Source: Allolobophora icterica (lineage: Eukaryota > Annelida > Clitellata > Crassiclitellata > Lumbricidae). Taken from it: DNA of 64,000 nt. The stretch is from assembly GCA_963556255.1 (NCBI GenBank), contig OY744605.1:38225108-38289107 (forward strand), in the 5' to 3' direction. Shown here one piece after another: positions 35,641-48,760 of this stretch (within the stretch, counting starts at the first letter, position 1; every line of letters starts with the position of its first letter). The notes beneath the pieces are model-generated. The model was not told the origin of the DNA. It made no database searches and was given only the letters and a program-made list of their open reading frames with translations. The position numbers and the translations under genes are program-made.

Positions 35641-36540
35641 CTCAGCTGTCGAAGATAATAGAAGGGAAATTTAGAAGTGGGCTGGAGGAGTTCCAATGGA
35701 GGAGTTGGTTTATGGTTTTCCAGAGAAGGCGAGGATTACAGGATGAACCAATGAGAAGTAAAACCTCTTTTGCCGTAGCGGGAAGATGGTATTTATTTGT
35801 GGTAGACTTGAGGGCAGAGAGCAGCTGAGGATCTCGGTTGCGTTTATTAGCGCGCTCAAAGTATCGACGGAAAGAGTTGAAGGGCTGGAGATAGGAATTA
35901 TACCAAGGATTATTATAGTGAAAGCATGGTTTGGTAACAATAGGAGCGTTTTTTATTAGAAACACGGAGAGAGTGGTGTCGTAGGAGGACAGAAGGTCAC
36001 CATGGGAGGATGAAGGATTTAAACTGAGGTCTGACGAGGAGAGATCTTTGTGTAAAGGCTTCAATGTTTATGGAACTGATGTGGTGGATAGATCGAGAGA
36101 CAGGATCAGGACGTGGAGTAGGTACTATGTTAAGACATGTGAAAATTGGGTAATGATCGGATGTTGTATCGAAAGAGAAGATCAGGCGATAACTTTTTAT
36201 TTAAAAAAAATTTTTTTCGGATATTTCTACAGCGCCTCTGAAAGTCAACCACTACTCAGAGGCGCTCCCGACTACAGCATTGATACTGTGTCGGAGTTTT
36301 CACGCCGAAGCGCCACGAGCAATTGCGAGTGAAGGACTTGCCCAAGGTCCGTACGCAGCGGCTAGAGTGGGATTCGAACCTGCAACCCGCCGGTCACAAG
36401 GCGCCGAACTTACCACTGAGCCACCACGCCCCACAACTTGGAGACAGATGATGTGACGATTAGATTGTGTATGGTTTTGAGAGTGGGTGGGGTAGTTGAC
36501 GTGTTGGAGCAGGTTAGTAAATGACAAAGCGTAAGGAATT
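35641..36540 (-). mobile_element. LINE fragment, endonuclease end and linker, with nested SINE
   Basis: The minus strand at about 36,160 reads TSDHYPIFTC, the SDH motif of AP-like LINE endonucleases. 35,642-36,064 is the linker, matching the plus-strand copy at 29,220-29,480. Endonuclease text (SFTNLLQHVNYPTHSQNH) also lies on the far side of the SINE, at 36,440-36,530, so the SINE landed inside the LINE. Confidence 0.75.
36190..36433 (-). mobile_element. tRNA-derived SINE
   Basis: On the minus strand it begins GGGGCGTGGTGGCTCAGTGG (A box) and has GGTTCGAATCC (B box) about 30 bases on, a clear tRNA-like promoter. The body ends with a GCGCTGTAGAAATAT tail and an A/T run. Confidence 0.85.
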
Positions 36541-39380
36541 GGGAGGCAAATGTGTCTGAAGGATTACCGACATGATTTTCGAAGTCCCCTGTACTTTAGT
36601 GGAAGTGGTAGTAGTATGGTAGTAGTAGTTGCTGTATGGTGATGGTAGTAGTAGTAGTAGTGAAAGTAGTAATAATAGTAGTTTCTGTTTAACGAGGCTG
36701 TTGTGTCATAAATATATGACAGCGTCGCCCTCCTCCTTTATCCAGAACCATAGGTCTATAGGCCAGATGGATCTGTTGCTGGCACGAGTCTCTGGCTTTT
36801 CACTACCTGTTTCAATCCGTTCTGTAAGATTTCTAACGTAGATCTTCTACTTTCACTTATACAGCTCTTCGTATTAGGTCCTAGCTAATATATAATTTAA
36901 TGGATTGCTTATCTACTTGTCGTGTGATCCCTTGGGTCTCATCGATCCTTGCCAATGTTTTCCAACGAACTGTGATTTCAGAATGTAGTTGTAAGTCTAT
37001 GCATTCTCAGAAGCAACCATCGATGATGCCTTATGCATTACAATAGCGCCGCAACTGAGATTACGTACCATATGAAACTTCACAGATCCAACACTGAGAG
37101 ACATGACTGCTATCAGTATGCCTTCCGCCGGTAGAAACTAAAGGTAGGTTTTACACAGGTTTGGCACATAACTGGCTGTAACTGGCTTGCAACAGCAGTC
37201 TACGTTCTACAAGACTACAACCCGAATTATTAATAAATCATAATGCACATTCAAACACCCGTCAATTTGTCAAAACAAATCTCCCGTAGCTGTTGAGATA
37301 TATGTTGTTCGTTTGTTTAAAAGAAATTAATTTCATAGAGACATATAGGCTTTGCGCACATACTTACTGAATTGCCTTAGCAGTCACCCGGAAAAATAAA
37401 TGAAGCTAATACTCAAAAAATGATTGGATGCAAAATGCACGTGATCTACAACGGTGCCATGATTAGATACTAATTGACAACGTCAGCTTGTAAAACAAAG
37501 GCTACTGATGACGTGAAATCTATTGCCAGTGGCAACGTATGTACGATTTTCGATATAGACAGATCATGGACGCATGTATAATAGCGCAGCGCCTATAGAG
37601 GTCTCTATGGACAGACTTAGGCCTACGTTTAGTCATGAACTTCTGTATAAATAAACGTATTTTTGTTGAAAAGACAAGCTTAATGTTCAGATATAAAAAG
37701 ATCGATACACTTATCGATATCAATAGGTAATAAAATCTTTTGTGGGCTTAATCGAATTATTCGACGGAAAGGAGTTGGCAGGAAGCTGAGAAAAAGAACA
37801 ATATTGTTAGTGCCGAATGCTTAACTGTGGTTTATTTCGATGTTAGCCTAATAAACACATCTTCAACCACCAAAGTAATAAAAGAATAAAGATTTAACAT
37901 GCATTACATAAATTTGAATTAACTATATGCGCCAACTGACTGAGCAATGAAAAGAAAAGCAGTAGTAAGAACTGTAATCGTTTAAAAAAAATCAAAACAC
38001 GCTAAAGTCAGTTAAACAGAGTTCTGCATATATGCATACATAGACCTATTTACCAGCATACAGCATATATAGATACATACATGCATAATGCAATTATTTG
38101 TTGACAAGTTTCAGTGCTGTAGTTGTGGAAAAAAGCTGGGGTTTAAGAATTTTACATAAGGCCTTTAACGCGAACGCAGATCAAAATCTAATGTTGTTAA
38201 TATGTTGCACACGAAACAACTGACGACTCGTGGGATATTATTTTTAGCTTCATGTTTAAATTTATTTACAACATAAACACGAGTGGCCTTTCTCGCAACT
38301 TGGATAGTCCGTTGGCTTATGTCACAAAAATGACGGCAAGAAAAATTTTGGGTAGAATCTTGGCAATGATGTTTAAATTAAAGATATGATAGTTCTGAAG
38401 CAGAAAAATGCTGTTGCCAATTTTTCTTTCATGGTTTACGCCCCCTAGCGGACGTTTTAGCATGACGTCATATCCCCACCTTAAAAACTGCCAATTAGTC
38501 AGTCAGCTAGGTGTTAAAATTGCTCAATTGATGTTGGAAGCATGAAATTTGGCACATGGTAACAACATACGATGAAGAAACATTTTTGCTATAGGGCCAC
38601 CGCAGATTTGCCTTCTGGTCTCATTGGCAGCCATTTTCCAAGATGGCCGACCGAAAATAGAGACTTTTCAATATCTCAGCTTCTAGTTCACTTAGAATCG
38701 TATTTGTGGTCGGCCATTTTGGAAAATGGCTGCCAGCGAGGCAGATCTGCAAGGCAGACGGCAAATCTGCGAAGGCCTTATAGCTATAAAATTCCCTTAG
38801 GACATGTTCATACAATATACCACATTTCATGCTTCTATCAGTTAATGAGTAATTGGTTCATATATTGCACCGGACTGCCCCCTTCAGGTCACCTTAACTT
38901 CAAGATGGCTGCCACAATTAGCTTTTCTCTTATAGGTAGGTGATTGCAATTAGTTCTATTGAAATCCTTGCCCATAAATATGTAAGTTTAGACACCAAGA
39001 TTACGATTTCTATACGGGACTCGTTTACGGCCCATATGAGTCCCAGCTAATGTCCATGGAGATCATAGCAGGGAGCTCCATATCGTAGCAATTATGTCAA
39101 ACACTTATCCGTCCAGAACTAAAATGTATATCTACCGTTTTTGCCTCTCGAAGCCTTCCGAAGCCCCTCCCAAATTAGTGAGTGAGTATTTTCCCTTATT
39201 TTACCAGGCAGTCGTCTTCTACTTAATATTCATATGACAACGTTTCTACTTAAAAATCACTTAACTGTTTACTCGTCAATTAACTTTCAGTGTAGTAGCA
39301 TGTGACGCTTCAAGAACACAGAGGTGTGCTTTGACTGCGCGTTTTATAGAAGTATCATGGTGGCTGATGGTTTCATAGCT
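36541..39380. other. Intergenic stretch 3' of the FA block
   Basis: Holds a (TAG)n run near 36,600-36,680 and a foldback at 38,590-38,784. No gene recognised. Any further FA 3' exon or untranslated region would lie here. Confidence 0.4.
38590..38784. repeat. Foldback with about 64- and 76-bp arms
   Basis: GCAGATTTGCC..GGCAGCCATTTTCCA..ATGGCCGACC (38,597-38,653) is mirrored by GGTCGGCCATTTTGGAAAAT..GGCAAATCTGCG (38,709-38,772), with about 55 bases between. The right arm has a small internal duplication (GGCAGATCTGC). Confidence 0.85.
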
Positions 39381-39383
39381 CAA

Positions 39384-39422
39384 TTTATAACACGCAGTTT
39401 GCTGGCTTGAGCTTCATCAGCT
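39384..39422 (-). CDS. Possible terminal exon of the FA gene
   Basis: Downstream of FA13 the minus strand has a strong pyrimidine run (TTTTCTTTTTTTTTTCTTC), then CACTAG and a phase-1-compatible frame of 13 codons (DEAQASKLRVIN) ending in TGA. It would close the FA frame, but no polyadenylation signal is obvious and AG is 24 bases past the pyrimidines. Weak prediction. Confidence 0.25.
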
Positions 39423-39702
39423 AGTGGTGCCGTTTCAGTTGAAGAAAAAAAAAAGAAAACCGACAGATGTTTGATCACAACTATAGTCAAAGCTTGAAAT
39501 ATTGTTGAAACACTCAGTGAGTAACATAAACATTGCGTTCTGCGAAGTGCAAAGCATAAATGTAAATAAACTAAAGCAATATTAATGTATATACCACGTC
39601 TCCACTTTACACTCTTCTTCTGAGGAACTAGGGTCTTTAAAAGGGTCTCATTAATCAACAAATATGTTTAAATTTCTTTGAGAAAACTACTTTAACCCGC
39701 AC

Positions 39703-40161
39703 CTGCTACATTCGGTTGTTCGAATTCCCATTCACCGAAGCTGCCGGCGCCAGAAGCGACAGCAACTGAATGTACGTGCTTCCTGTACGTTGGCTGCGGG
39801 TCAATGAAACTTAATAGTCTGCTTTGGCCAACGACGTCGCCAGACCCGAAGTTCACAGTTCCGTTGACCCAACTGATCCAGAACTATCGAAACACACTAG
39901 GATCCAGAATTCCAGGAGTGTCGACTTGAATAACCAGATCGCCCATTGGAGATTTGCTCTTCAGAATAGACAACATGTTCCCTTGAGCTCCTATTGTAAT
40001 TTCATATGAAGGCGCGTTGAGGTTGCTCGGAACGCTTAACAGAGCAAGCATGGCATCACTGGAAGACTTGGCTTTGAACTTAATTTCCTGAACGTCAATC
40101 GTCGACTTGTGAAGTGTCCAGAAGCTCTGCGGTGTCGTTGAATTTACTCTGACTAAACTGA
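39703..40161 (-). pseudogene. FAMeT module exon FA13 with in-frame stop and both cysteines lost
   Basis: Acceptor ..CAATGCAG at 40,162-40,163 and donor GCAG|GTGCGG at 39,702 are intact, phase 1 at both ends, and 459 bp is divisible by three. The module is readable throughout (SYEITIGAQGN, VDTPGIL, WISWVNGTV, SLLSFIDPQP-like, GEWEFEQ), but a TAG at 39,884-39,886 sits between Arg and Phe of the RxFWxxW motif. Both landmark cysteines are replaced: KACNDA is KSSSDA and LSCxELR is LDPSVFR. It is a decaying module, a nonsense allele or an assembly error. A symmetric exon could be skipped without frameshift. Confidence 0.75.
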
Positions 40162-40647
40162 CTGCATTGAAAAAAACGTCAAACTGATGTAATTATATTG
40201 TTCGAGTCAACAAAGAAATACGATATTAATTCACAGTACCAAGTGATAAATTGTACTGTGATAATTTTTAAAGAAATACACTTGGAAAATGGAAATAAAC
40301 AACCATAATCGTTTTGTCTAACGTTCCTTACAACATTTATCAAACATCAAATCACCAGACTTGATTCTGCTTTGCACGAACTGAAAGAATACTTAAAGCA
40401 ATGCGAAGATTTGGTTCTCTATGAATAAGTAGGCACATATATACATATATTTCTTTTTAAAAGAAACCTCTTACCTGTCTGCTTAAACCCAGGCAATACT
40501 TATAAAGCAAATCAGCAAACTCTCAAAATGTGAAGGTACGACACACAAACTAAACTAATAGTGCATATGTAACAGAAACATTTGTCGTAATAACTTTTTG
40601 CCTAAAGTTATCACAATCTTGTCGCAATAACATTTTGTCTAAAGTTA

Positions 40648-40715
40648 TAATCTTGTGTGTGAGTGTGTGTGCGTTTGTGTTCGCGCGCGCACACACGCGT
40701 GTGTGTGTTGGATTT
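40648..40715. repeat. GT/GC alternating purine-pyrimidine tract
   Basis: (TG)n, then CGCGCGCGCACACACGCG, then (TG)n; a potential Z-DNA former. Confidence 0.9.
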
Positions 40716-40870
40716 GAGGAGACCCTGATATCAATGATAGCCTCCGAGATTACGCATAGTTCGACAGCGCAAGCTAGGTTGATTTCAGATGCGTTCAAAA
40801 TTCGAACTAGGGTCACAGAGGATCTCGGCCAACGTGCTATATGACTATCTAGAAATTAATTTTTGATTAC

Positions 40871-41305
40871 CTTCAGTCTGTAGAAACTGATATTCCCCAG
40901 GAGCTGAGTACCAACTCGTCACTGAAGCTACACTGATATCTGGCATCTCAGGGTCATCGAGTCTCATCAAGACATGTGAATCCACCGGACCAGAGCCAAC
41001 TTCAAGAGTTTTGTTTTGCCATCGAACCCAAAACGAAAGCAAAATGTCGCAGTTCATGATGTTGGGCGTGCTCGCTTCGACGACGTTCGATCCCTGAGAC
41101 CCACGTCTAATGGCAGATATTGAGTTATCCGATCCTCCGATCACAATCTCATAGGCGTTAGTGCTCAGGTCTTGGACTGCACTGGAAAGCAGTATGTGTG
41201 CATCGTTGCACGACTTGACTTTGAATGTTAGATAACTGTACATCGGCCATAGCCAGGCGTAGTTGTAGCCATAGTTGGCCTGCGTAAAGATGGAGTAGGT
41301 GTCAC
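40871..41305 (-). CDS. FAMeT module exon FA12 (145 residues)
   Basis: Acceptor ..GATTTAG at 41,306-41,307; donor GAAG|GTAATC at 40,870. Landmarks are DTYSIFTQANYGYNYAW, FKVKSCNDAHILLSS, YEIVIGGSDNSISAIRRG, TPNIMNCDILLSFWVRW and VGSG. The first Met in frame is internal (41,243): homology runs back to the acceptor. The C-terminal third is variable (LMRLDDPEMPDISVA). Confidence 0.86.
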
Positions 41306-41703
41306 CTAAATCAATAGCATGTCAACAATTTCATTTTCGGTCAATATTTGCATTGACACGAAATCAACTAATAAAGAAAGCTACTTTGATATACCTTAAC
41401 AGGCTTGCAGCATGTAATTATCAGCAATAGATAAGCACGCACACTTTTTATTACTGTAAGACATAAAGCAGAAGGTTTACTTAAAACATCAAGCAGAAAA
41501 CGCCAGAAGACGAATTTATAAACGTCTATAGTAGCTATTGCGTGCATTAGTGACGCTCGATTCACTAGTGTAGACAGGATTCCATCAACTTTGACCTTAG
41601 AGGGTTGTGTGTGAAGTTCTTTGTATAGGCCTAATAGGCTAACTTTGTACAGTTACCGAAATGAAAAAGTTAAAAATACTGAAAAATAGTGCAACAGAAG
41701 AAC

Positions 41704-42147
41704 CTTGGAGAAATGAGAAATCCCAAAATCCAGTGGCTCCATCCCATGTTGAGATGGTGAGACTCTTCAATATCCTTTTCTCATCATCGACCCAATCTAG
41801 GAACGCCGAATTTCCAATGACCGCTCCATTGCCGACAGTTATCCTCCCATCCGATTCCCACTTCGCCCAGAAAGCTCTGTAGTTGTTGCAGTCCATGATG
41901 TTGGGGGTTTCCACTTTCTGTTTCTCGATACGCGTTTCATAATCCCGAATGAAGCTGTTAGTGTTTCCGTAGCCTCCGATTATGATCTCATAGGTACTGG
42001 TGTGAACGTTGTTAAATTTTTTCGACAACGCAACATGTGCGTCTCTGCAAGCTTGGACCCGAAAGACTATGGAGTTCTGGTTCGTCATCGACTTTGTCAA
42101 CTGATTGTAGTTGTGCTCAGGCAGTGTCGTAACTCTCAGAGAAGACA
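41704..42147 (-). CDS. FAMeT module exon FA11 (148 residues)
   Basis: Acceptor ..TATGTTTCAG at 42,148-42,149; donor CAAG|GTTCTT at 41,703. Landmarks are RVTTLPEHNYNQL, FRVQACRDAHVALS, YEIIIGGYGNTNSFIRD, TPNIMDCNNYRAFWAKW, VGNG and FLDWVDDE. It is charge-rich around the IR loop (YETRIEKQKVE). Confidence 0.86.
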
Positions 42148-42159
42148 CTGAAACATAAT

Positions 42160-43278
42160 TCAAGCTGGTAATCCGAAAAACCCATTACATCCAAAACGAG
42201 GTGGAGATGGAATAAAGATTAATTTTTCAACAATACGAAAAATGCATGTTATGTAACCTGTGAACACAGATGCACATAAAAAGTTTCGTAGACTGTCAGT
42301 CAAGTCTTAGCCTAAAGTTTTAGTATGCATCAAATTAAATATTATTCACGTCTAATATTTTCTTACTTAAACTTACTACGAGACCCAATTGTATTTTTAC
42401 CCTACCAGCATGCCAACGTGGAGCCCCATATTCTAGTACGGGATCAGTATACATTATACAGCCTACATGGGACCCATCTAATGCCTAATGTAACGAAATG
42501 GTTGGGAGGTTTTACAGCTCATCGGGGCAAACCAGAATATTTAATCATTCGTGAGCGCACGTAAGTAAATCACAAGATAACGCATACATAGTTTCACACA
42601 AATGTCAGATTGTTACTCTCCAATCTAATATCACCTGGAAGCTTCTATAGAGCTGTAATTGAAAATACTCATGGTCGCTTCTAAAGAAAGGCGCAATCCA
42701 AAATCGCAATTAATTTGACCGAACCACACAGTCAATATCCGTAAGGCACCTGCATGAGTCCGGAAGACGGGCTGCGCGGGTAAGCTATCCGGAGCAGATG
42801 GAATTTCACCCCTGACCGAAACACTATCAAAGAACCAACAAAGCGGAAAGAAACCGACAGCGAATTTCAAAGTCGAGGACCTACGAGAACCAAAAACTGT
42901 TTTCGTTCGAGGCAAAATAAGTCAGAATGAGTTAGAATGAACACGTTCGCTTTTTGTGAACCTGAGAAGTGAGCAAAGACCTTGTACAGTTACAAAGATC
43001 TTAGATCCCCTAAGATGACTAGACAGTGTGCATTGCTGCTTAAACTTCGAGACTATTTTTCAATCGGATTCTTTAACGTATAGGAAGTAAGTGCAATGAC
43101 TGCAGTAGAGAAGTGATGTGTTGGAGTTTGGGGGTTGTTTTCCTTACAGTTTATGAACTTCTAAAGCAATTAAAATTTGTGCGTAATTGTCTTTGAGACG
43201 CCATTCAAAAGTGAGTTACAGTATTCAAAACGACTCGAAACAAGAGGGCAAGATACTGGAAAAAGCATTTTTACATCT
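42160..43278. other. Interval between FA10 and FA11
   Basis: A minus stretch near 42,640-42,750 (TVWFGQINCDFGLRLSL) faintly recalls the FWxxW...VGxG region and ends before a possible donor (TTCCAG|GTGATA). It could be the lost second half of FA10, but the alignment is too weak to call. Confidence 0.25.
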
Positions 43279-43577
43279 ACATGCATGTTCATCGATGTCC
43301 ACTGAGAAAATTAATGCGGTAAAGTTGGCTGATTTCGTGTAGACGACATCTTGTGAATGGACGCCATCGCTCTTCTTCCATCCACCCATAGAATTCTGGT
43401 AGGCTGTTTTGTTGAACACCGCAGAAATGTGCGCTAAGTAGACGTGTACCTCTTTGCAAGCAACCGTATCAACGACTGTTAGGTCTATCTGTACTGTTGT
43501 TTCATTATTTATTAAGGTCGACGACAACGACGATGATGTATGATCAACGCGAAACGAATAAAATTCTGAAGTCACAT
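43279..43577 (-). pseudogene. FAMeT module FA10, truncated
   Basis: Acceptor ..GTTAAG at 43,578-43,579, phase 1. The first half is readable: LTVVDTVACKEVHVYLAHIS (first Cys), AYQNSMGGWKKSD (replacing YEIVIGG..N), and VDIDEHAC at the usual place of the VDTPxILxC second Cys. After that no FWxxW motif follows and the frame soon ends (..ILPSCFESF). Possible donors after the second Cys (T|GTAGAT or T|GTAAAA, phase 1) would let the shortened exon splice onward. Probably a decayed module. Confidence 0.5.
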
Positions 43578-43707
43578 CTTAACTACTAGAAATATAAAAA
43601 AATTATATAGGTCCCTAGTCAATGTACAACAGAGCGATAACATTAATTAGTTTGAAATGGCATGCAGAAAACAAACGTGTGCACGTTGTTTTTGGTGTTA
43701 TTATTAC

Positions 43708-43814
43708 CGTCTCTTTCGTAGACAATCCAGTCGCCTTGACTTCCATACCCAGTCGTCGTACTTAGAGCCGTAATAGACACATTCTGCGAACCCGTCAGCT
43801 GATAGGACATAATT
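43708..43814 (-). CDS. FAMeT module FA9, third exon (C-terminal third)
   Basis: Acceptor ..TATTTCAG at 43,815-43,816; donor GACG|GTAATA at 43,707. The phase-2 start exactly completes the split Arg codon from the exon at 44,772-44,893. It encodes IMSYQLTGSQNVSITALS, then GYGSQGDWIVYERD, matching the 'HWQDPxP..ISxGxG..WxF' end of complete modules. Confidence 0.75.
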
Positions 43815-44771
43815 CTGAAATATTAAACAGACAAATCCGATGACGAAGTTATTGTTTCAGATTTATGTATAACGAAAAAAAACTATATTTAAAGTTTTAA
43901 ACTAACGTGAATCTTAAGAAACGGGTAAAAGAAACTCCGGATTTATTGTAACTAAATGCGAAAATTCTTTCAAACGTAGTTTGCTAGTTTTCCCCAGCAT
44001 CAAATTATTGTAAAACACAGTGTTACTAAATCGATTACATAATTAGCGCTGTCGTAATTCAGTAAATGGTTTTTGAAGTGACAAAACGTTTCAGACTGAA
44101 AACTTTTGTGGAAGAGTGGTCTTAAAATCAACGAACTCCATTTTCTTTCGATTAAGATGGGCCAGGTACATCTTAGAGGAGCATCTGTATGAGCTCTATG
44201 TAAATGCTTTGAATTAATTAATGAGTGAATAAATGAACGAATGAATTAATGAATTCACAGTAAGAGAATGGGTCCTTGACACTTGACACTTGTTTATTTG
44301 GTAACCAAACTTTTACAGATAAAAGCAGAAACATGCATTATTATATTCCAAAGTCTGGCTACACAGGAGGCCTAAAAGGGGTCAAATGACCCTGCTACCA
44401 GGGCCACCTGGGTAGTAGTACAGTAAGTAGAAAGCAGTCAATCATCCATCATTCTTAACTCAGTACTTAATTAAAGTCTGCAAGTATAATTATCATTATA
44501 CAATGTTTTCATTGCTCTTAACAAATACTTAACTAACGCCAAGATAACAAAACCTGTGATCAATCCTGTGAATATTTATAATAATTCAGTGGAATAAACT
44601 TTTAGAGAAGACCTCAGCTTATTCATGAGCAGTTACCTACATAAATACTTTCATGCTAGAGTAGCCCATATGCATATAAGAAAAAAGAATGGGTTTGCAC
44701 TGTAATAATCATATGATTATCTATATATCTTTGGTTGTTTGTGTATTCTAAAAGGACAATGCATTCATTAC

Positions 44772-44893
44772 CTGTGAGTGTCTACATTGCCTTTGCCGAC
44801 TTCAATTAGACCTCCACGCCATCTGATCCAAAATTGTCTGAATTCTAAGCAGCTGAGAATTCCAAACTCGTCGTGGAAACTAAGCATCGGTCC
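44772..44893 (-). CDS. FAMeT module FA9, second exon (middle third)
   Basis: Acceptor ..CTGTGCCAG at 44,894-44,895 (phase 0); donor CACAG|GTAATG at 44,771 (phase 2). It encodes GPMLSFHDEFGILSCLEF, then RQFWIRWRGGLIEVGKGN, with the second Cys, the Trp motif and VGKG. Phases fit both neighbours, so the three pieces form one module. Confidence 0.78.
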
Positions 44894-45029
44894 CTGGCAC
44901 AGACACAAAACACACACCTGCACTCACAGAAATAGCGACGTTTTACTTTCAAACATTTCAACTTTTAAAAGAAAACAACAAACTGGAGAAATGTTACTTC
45001 GTTTAGTTAAAAGGAATACTGATCATCAT

Positions 45030-45500
45030 CATCAACGGCGAGTCCCTCTCCGATGCGTTGTCACTTCCATGACTCTTTGCCAATCGTCTCGATTCTGAGC
45101 TCGTCTCCAGGGTGTGTGTGTAGCTCGATATTCAGTGGACACAGATCCGCCTCTAAAGTTCGGCCGATGTGTGCTTTGGCCATCCGACTGGTCTCCTCCT
45201 ACTCTTTGGAGGCCAGTAATCAGGGCTTGAAGCACATAGCACGATCATGCCTGCTATCACATCCTGCAAAGTGCGCAAACGTCCGGAGTCTTCCAGTTTC
45301 GATGATCTCCGAGACTGGGTCTGTTCCGAGCGTTTGAGAACTTCTGCGTTGGTGATGTGCGCTCTATTTGGAAGTTGCAGGATTCTACTCAGACACCTCT
45401 GTTGGAAGGGTCTTATCTAGGGCCACTGTCAGCGTCCAATTCTCAGCCCCATAACGAAGCACGTATAGTACGTAACATGTAAACAGATGATTCCAAATTC
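45030..45500 (-). mobile_element. LINE fragment, C-terminal end
   Basis: The minus strand reads LYVLRYGAENWTLTV (45,430-45,475), the common 'LLYGAETW' segment of LINE polyproteins, and ends near RDDWQRVMEV. Heavily frameshifted. Confidence 0.55.
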
Positions 45501-45976
45501 GCGAGTCAGATTGTTGACACAGTCGCCAGCATTTGTAGCTAGACGTTAGCCTTCCGGCGTCAACGTTCGACCCAGGTCATGTGAATCCTCCTACCAGTTC
45601 CACCATGTATCCCCTATCCGGAATAAGAGGAAATTCCACTGCAGTCTGGATCTTTGTTTTGACCCAGTTAATCTATATTCCAAACGGGGTTCTCGCAGTC
45701 CAAACGGTTTCCTTTACTTTTGTGAAACAGAAGGGGATGCCTTGGTTCAGTCAGTAGGCGCGGATATAAGTATATAATAATGTAATAAATCTGCACTATT
45801 TATAATTTCAAATCGGCTGTAGAGTCCATCAAATCACCATACTGCTGGAATATGATTATCATTGACGACGACTATGACGACGACAAAGACCATAATGACA
45901 ATCATCAATGCACACAGATGAAAATTCTGAAATCGTATCTGAACTATTAGCAATTAGGAAAACTTTAAAATACTTT

Positions 45977-45978
<2 letters not shown>

Positions 45979-46053
<75 letters not shown>
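45979..46053. repeat. (TAA)n microsatellite
   Basis: About 25 uninterrupted units. Confidence 0.95.
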
Positions 46054-46054
<1 letters not shown>

Positions 46055-46552
46055 GCGGTTCTTTTATCAAATCCCTTTATCAAATCCCAGCCCGCGATCG
46101 AAGAGATATAGCCGTTCCAGATACATCACACTTGTAATATCTAAGACCCTAGAGGAACTAAGTACCTCAAGGCAAAAAAATAATAATAACAATAATAGTG
46201 GGAAGAATACATGCCCACATAACCAAATGAACATTGGTGCTGAAATGGCGTGTATAGTATAGAAAACGATTAGACTGCCGCTTAAAAGTTATTTAGTGTC
46301 GCATGTGTAATGTACTCAGAAATTCAGCAAATTCATAAAGACTCACAAAAGAGGAAGCATTCTATTATCGCAGGGGAACCTAACGGGATGGAGTAAGCAT
46401 ATACATCAACATGTAGGACCTACGTTAATAAATAAATACAGTTTATAATGTCAGAGACATAGTATCGCAGTAGGCAATAGCAATTGTTAGTAAGCACAAA
46501 TATCGCCTAAAATGTTGCAAGAATAGCAAAATGCCTGAGAAGAAACGCCTAC

Positions 46553-46705
46553 TGATTTGCCATCTCTGATTTCCGATCTGGAGTTTACATATCCTCCGAT
46601 GACGATTTCGAAGAGTTTGTCCTCTGAGCTTCCAGGCACCGACTGCAGGGCGATGTGGGCGTCATTGCAGGCCTTCTAGCGCTTCTGATAGGTACTATTT
46701 AAAGT
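46553..46705 (-). pseudogene. FAMeT module FA9, first exon, damaged
   Basis: The minus strand reads KACNDAHIALQS, FEIVIGGYVNSRSEIRDG, then the donor TCA|GTAGGC at 46,552 (phase 0, matching the exon at 44,893). Immediately before KAC, in the same frame, is TAG (46,676-46,678) where siblings have Val. The preceding frame (TLNSTYQKR) still resembles the family, but no lead-in or acceptor is found. TAG could instead be a cryptic acceptor (CGCTAG|AAG). The upstream boundary is approximate. Confidence 0.6.
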
Positions 46706-46879
46706 GACGCAATATATACATCTATCAGGAAAAGATACGTGTTACCAAGGTCCTGGTGCACTTTATTCAGTTGGAGAAGACAGTCGGTCATTGGTTCATT
46801 GAGCAAGGCCAAAAATTAAGATAGGTCCCTCAGTTGATCAATTTAGTAATCAATTTCACGGAGTAAATTATTTTCCTTG

Positions 46880-47100
46880 GTCAGGGAAACGGACAGCGAT
46901 ACGAAATGAATCGGAAGAGGAAGGGACAGATTTGGTAGGTGAAGATCTGAGAAAGCAGATGAGGGGAAAGGAAAAGGCTATGAAAGGTTGAGGAAAGAAG
47001 AGGGAAGTGGAGAGGAGGGGAGAGAAGGGATGTGGAGAGAAAGACACGGAAAGCTACAGAGATTTTTTCCAAAAGCAACATCTAAACGAGCTAGCGTACA
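46880..47100. repeat. Purine-rich (GGA/GAA) stretch
   Basis: Low-complexity G/A tract on the plus strand; the corresponding minus-strand reading frame is an artefact of composition. Confidence 0.7.
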
Positions 47101-47227
47101 GATGACTTGTGCTTAAAAATAATCTAGTAATAGTAATAATAAGAATTGTACTACATGTAGTAGCAGAAGCAGCAGAAGTACTAGCGGCAAAAGAGCAGCA
47201 GTATAATAATAAAACTAATAATAATAT

Positions 47228-48760
<1,533 letters not shown>

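Larger units (their letters stand above)
44900..46550. other. FA9 first internal intron
   Basis: 1.66-kb intron containing a LINE fragment (45,030-45,500) and a TAA array (45,979-46,053). No additional exon seen. Confidence 0.5.

Noticed and set aside
42631..42915. Missing second half of FA10
   Set aside because: Resemblance (WFGQINCDFGL) is too short and the required acceptor phase gives a stop.
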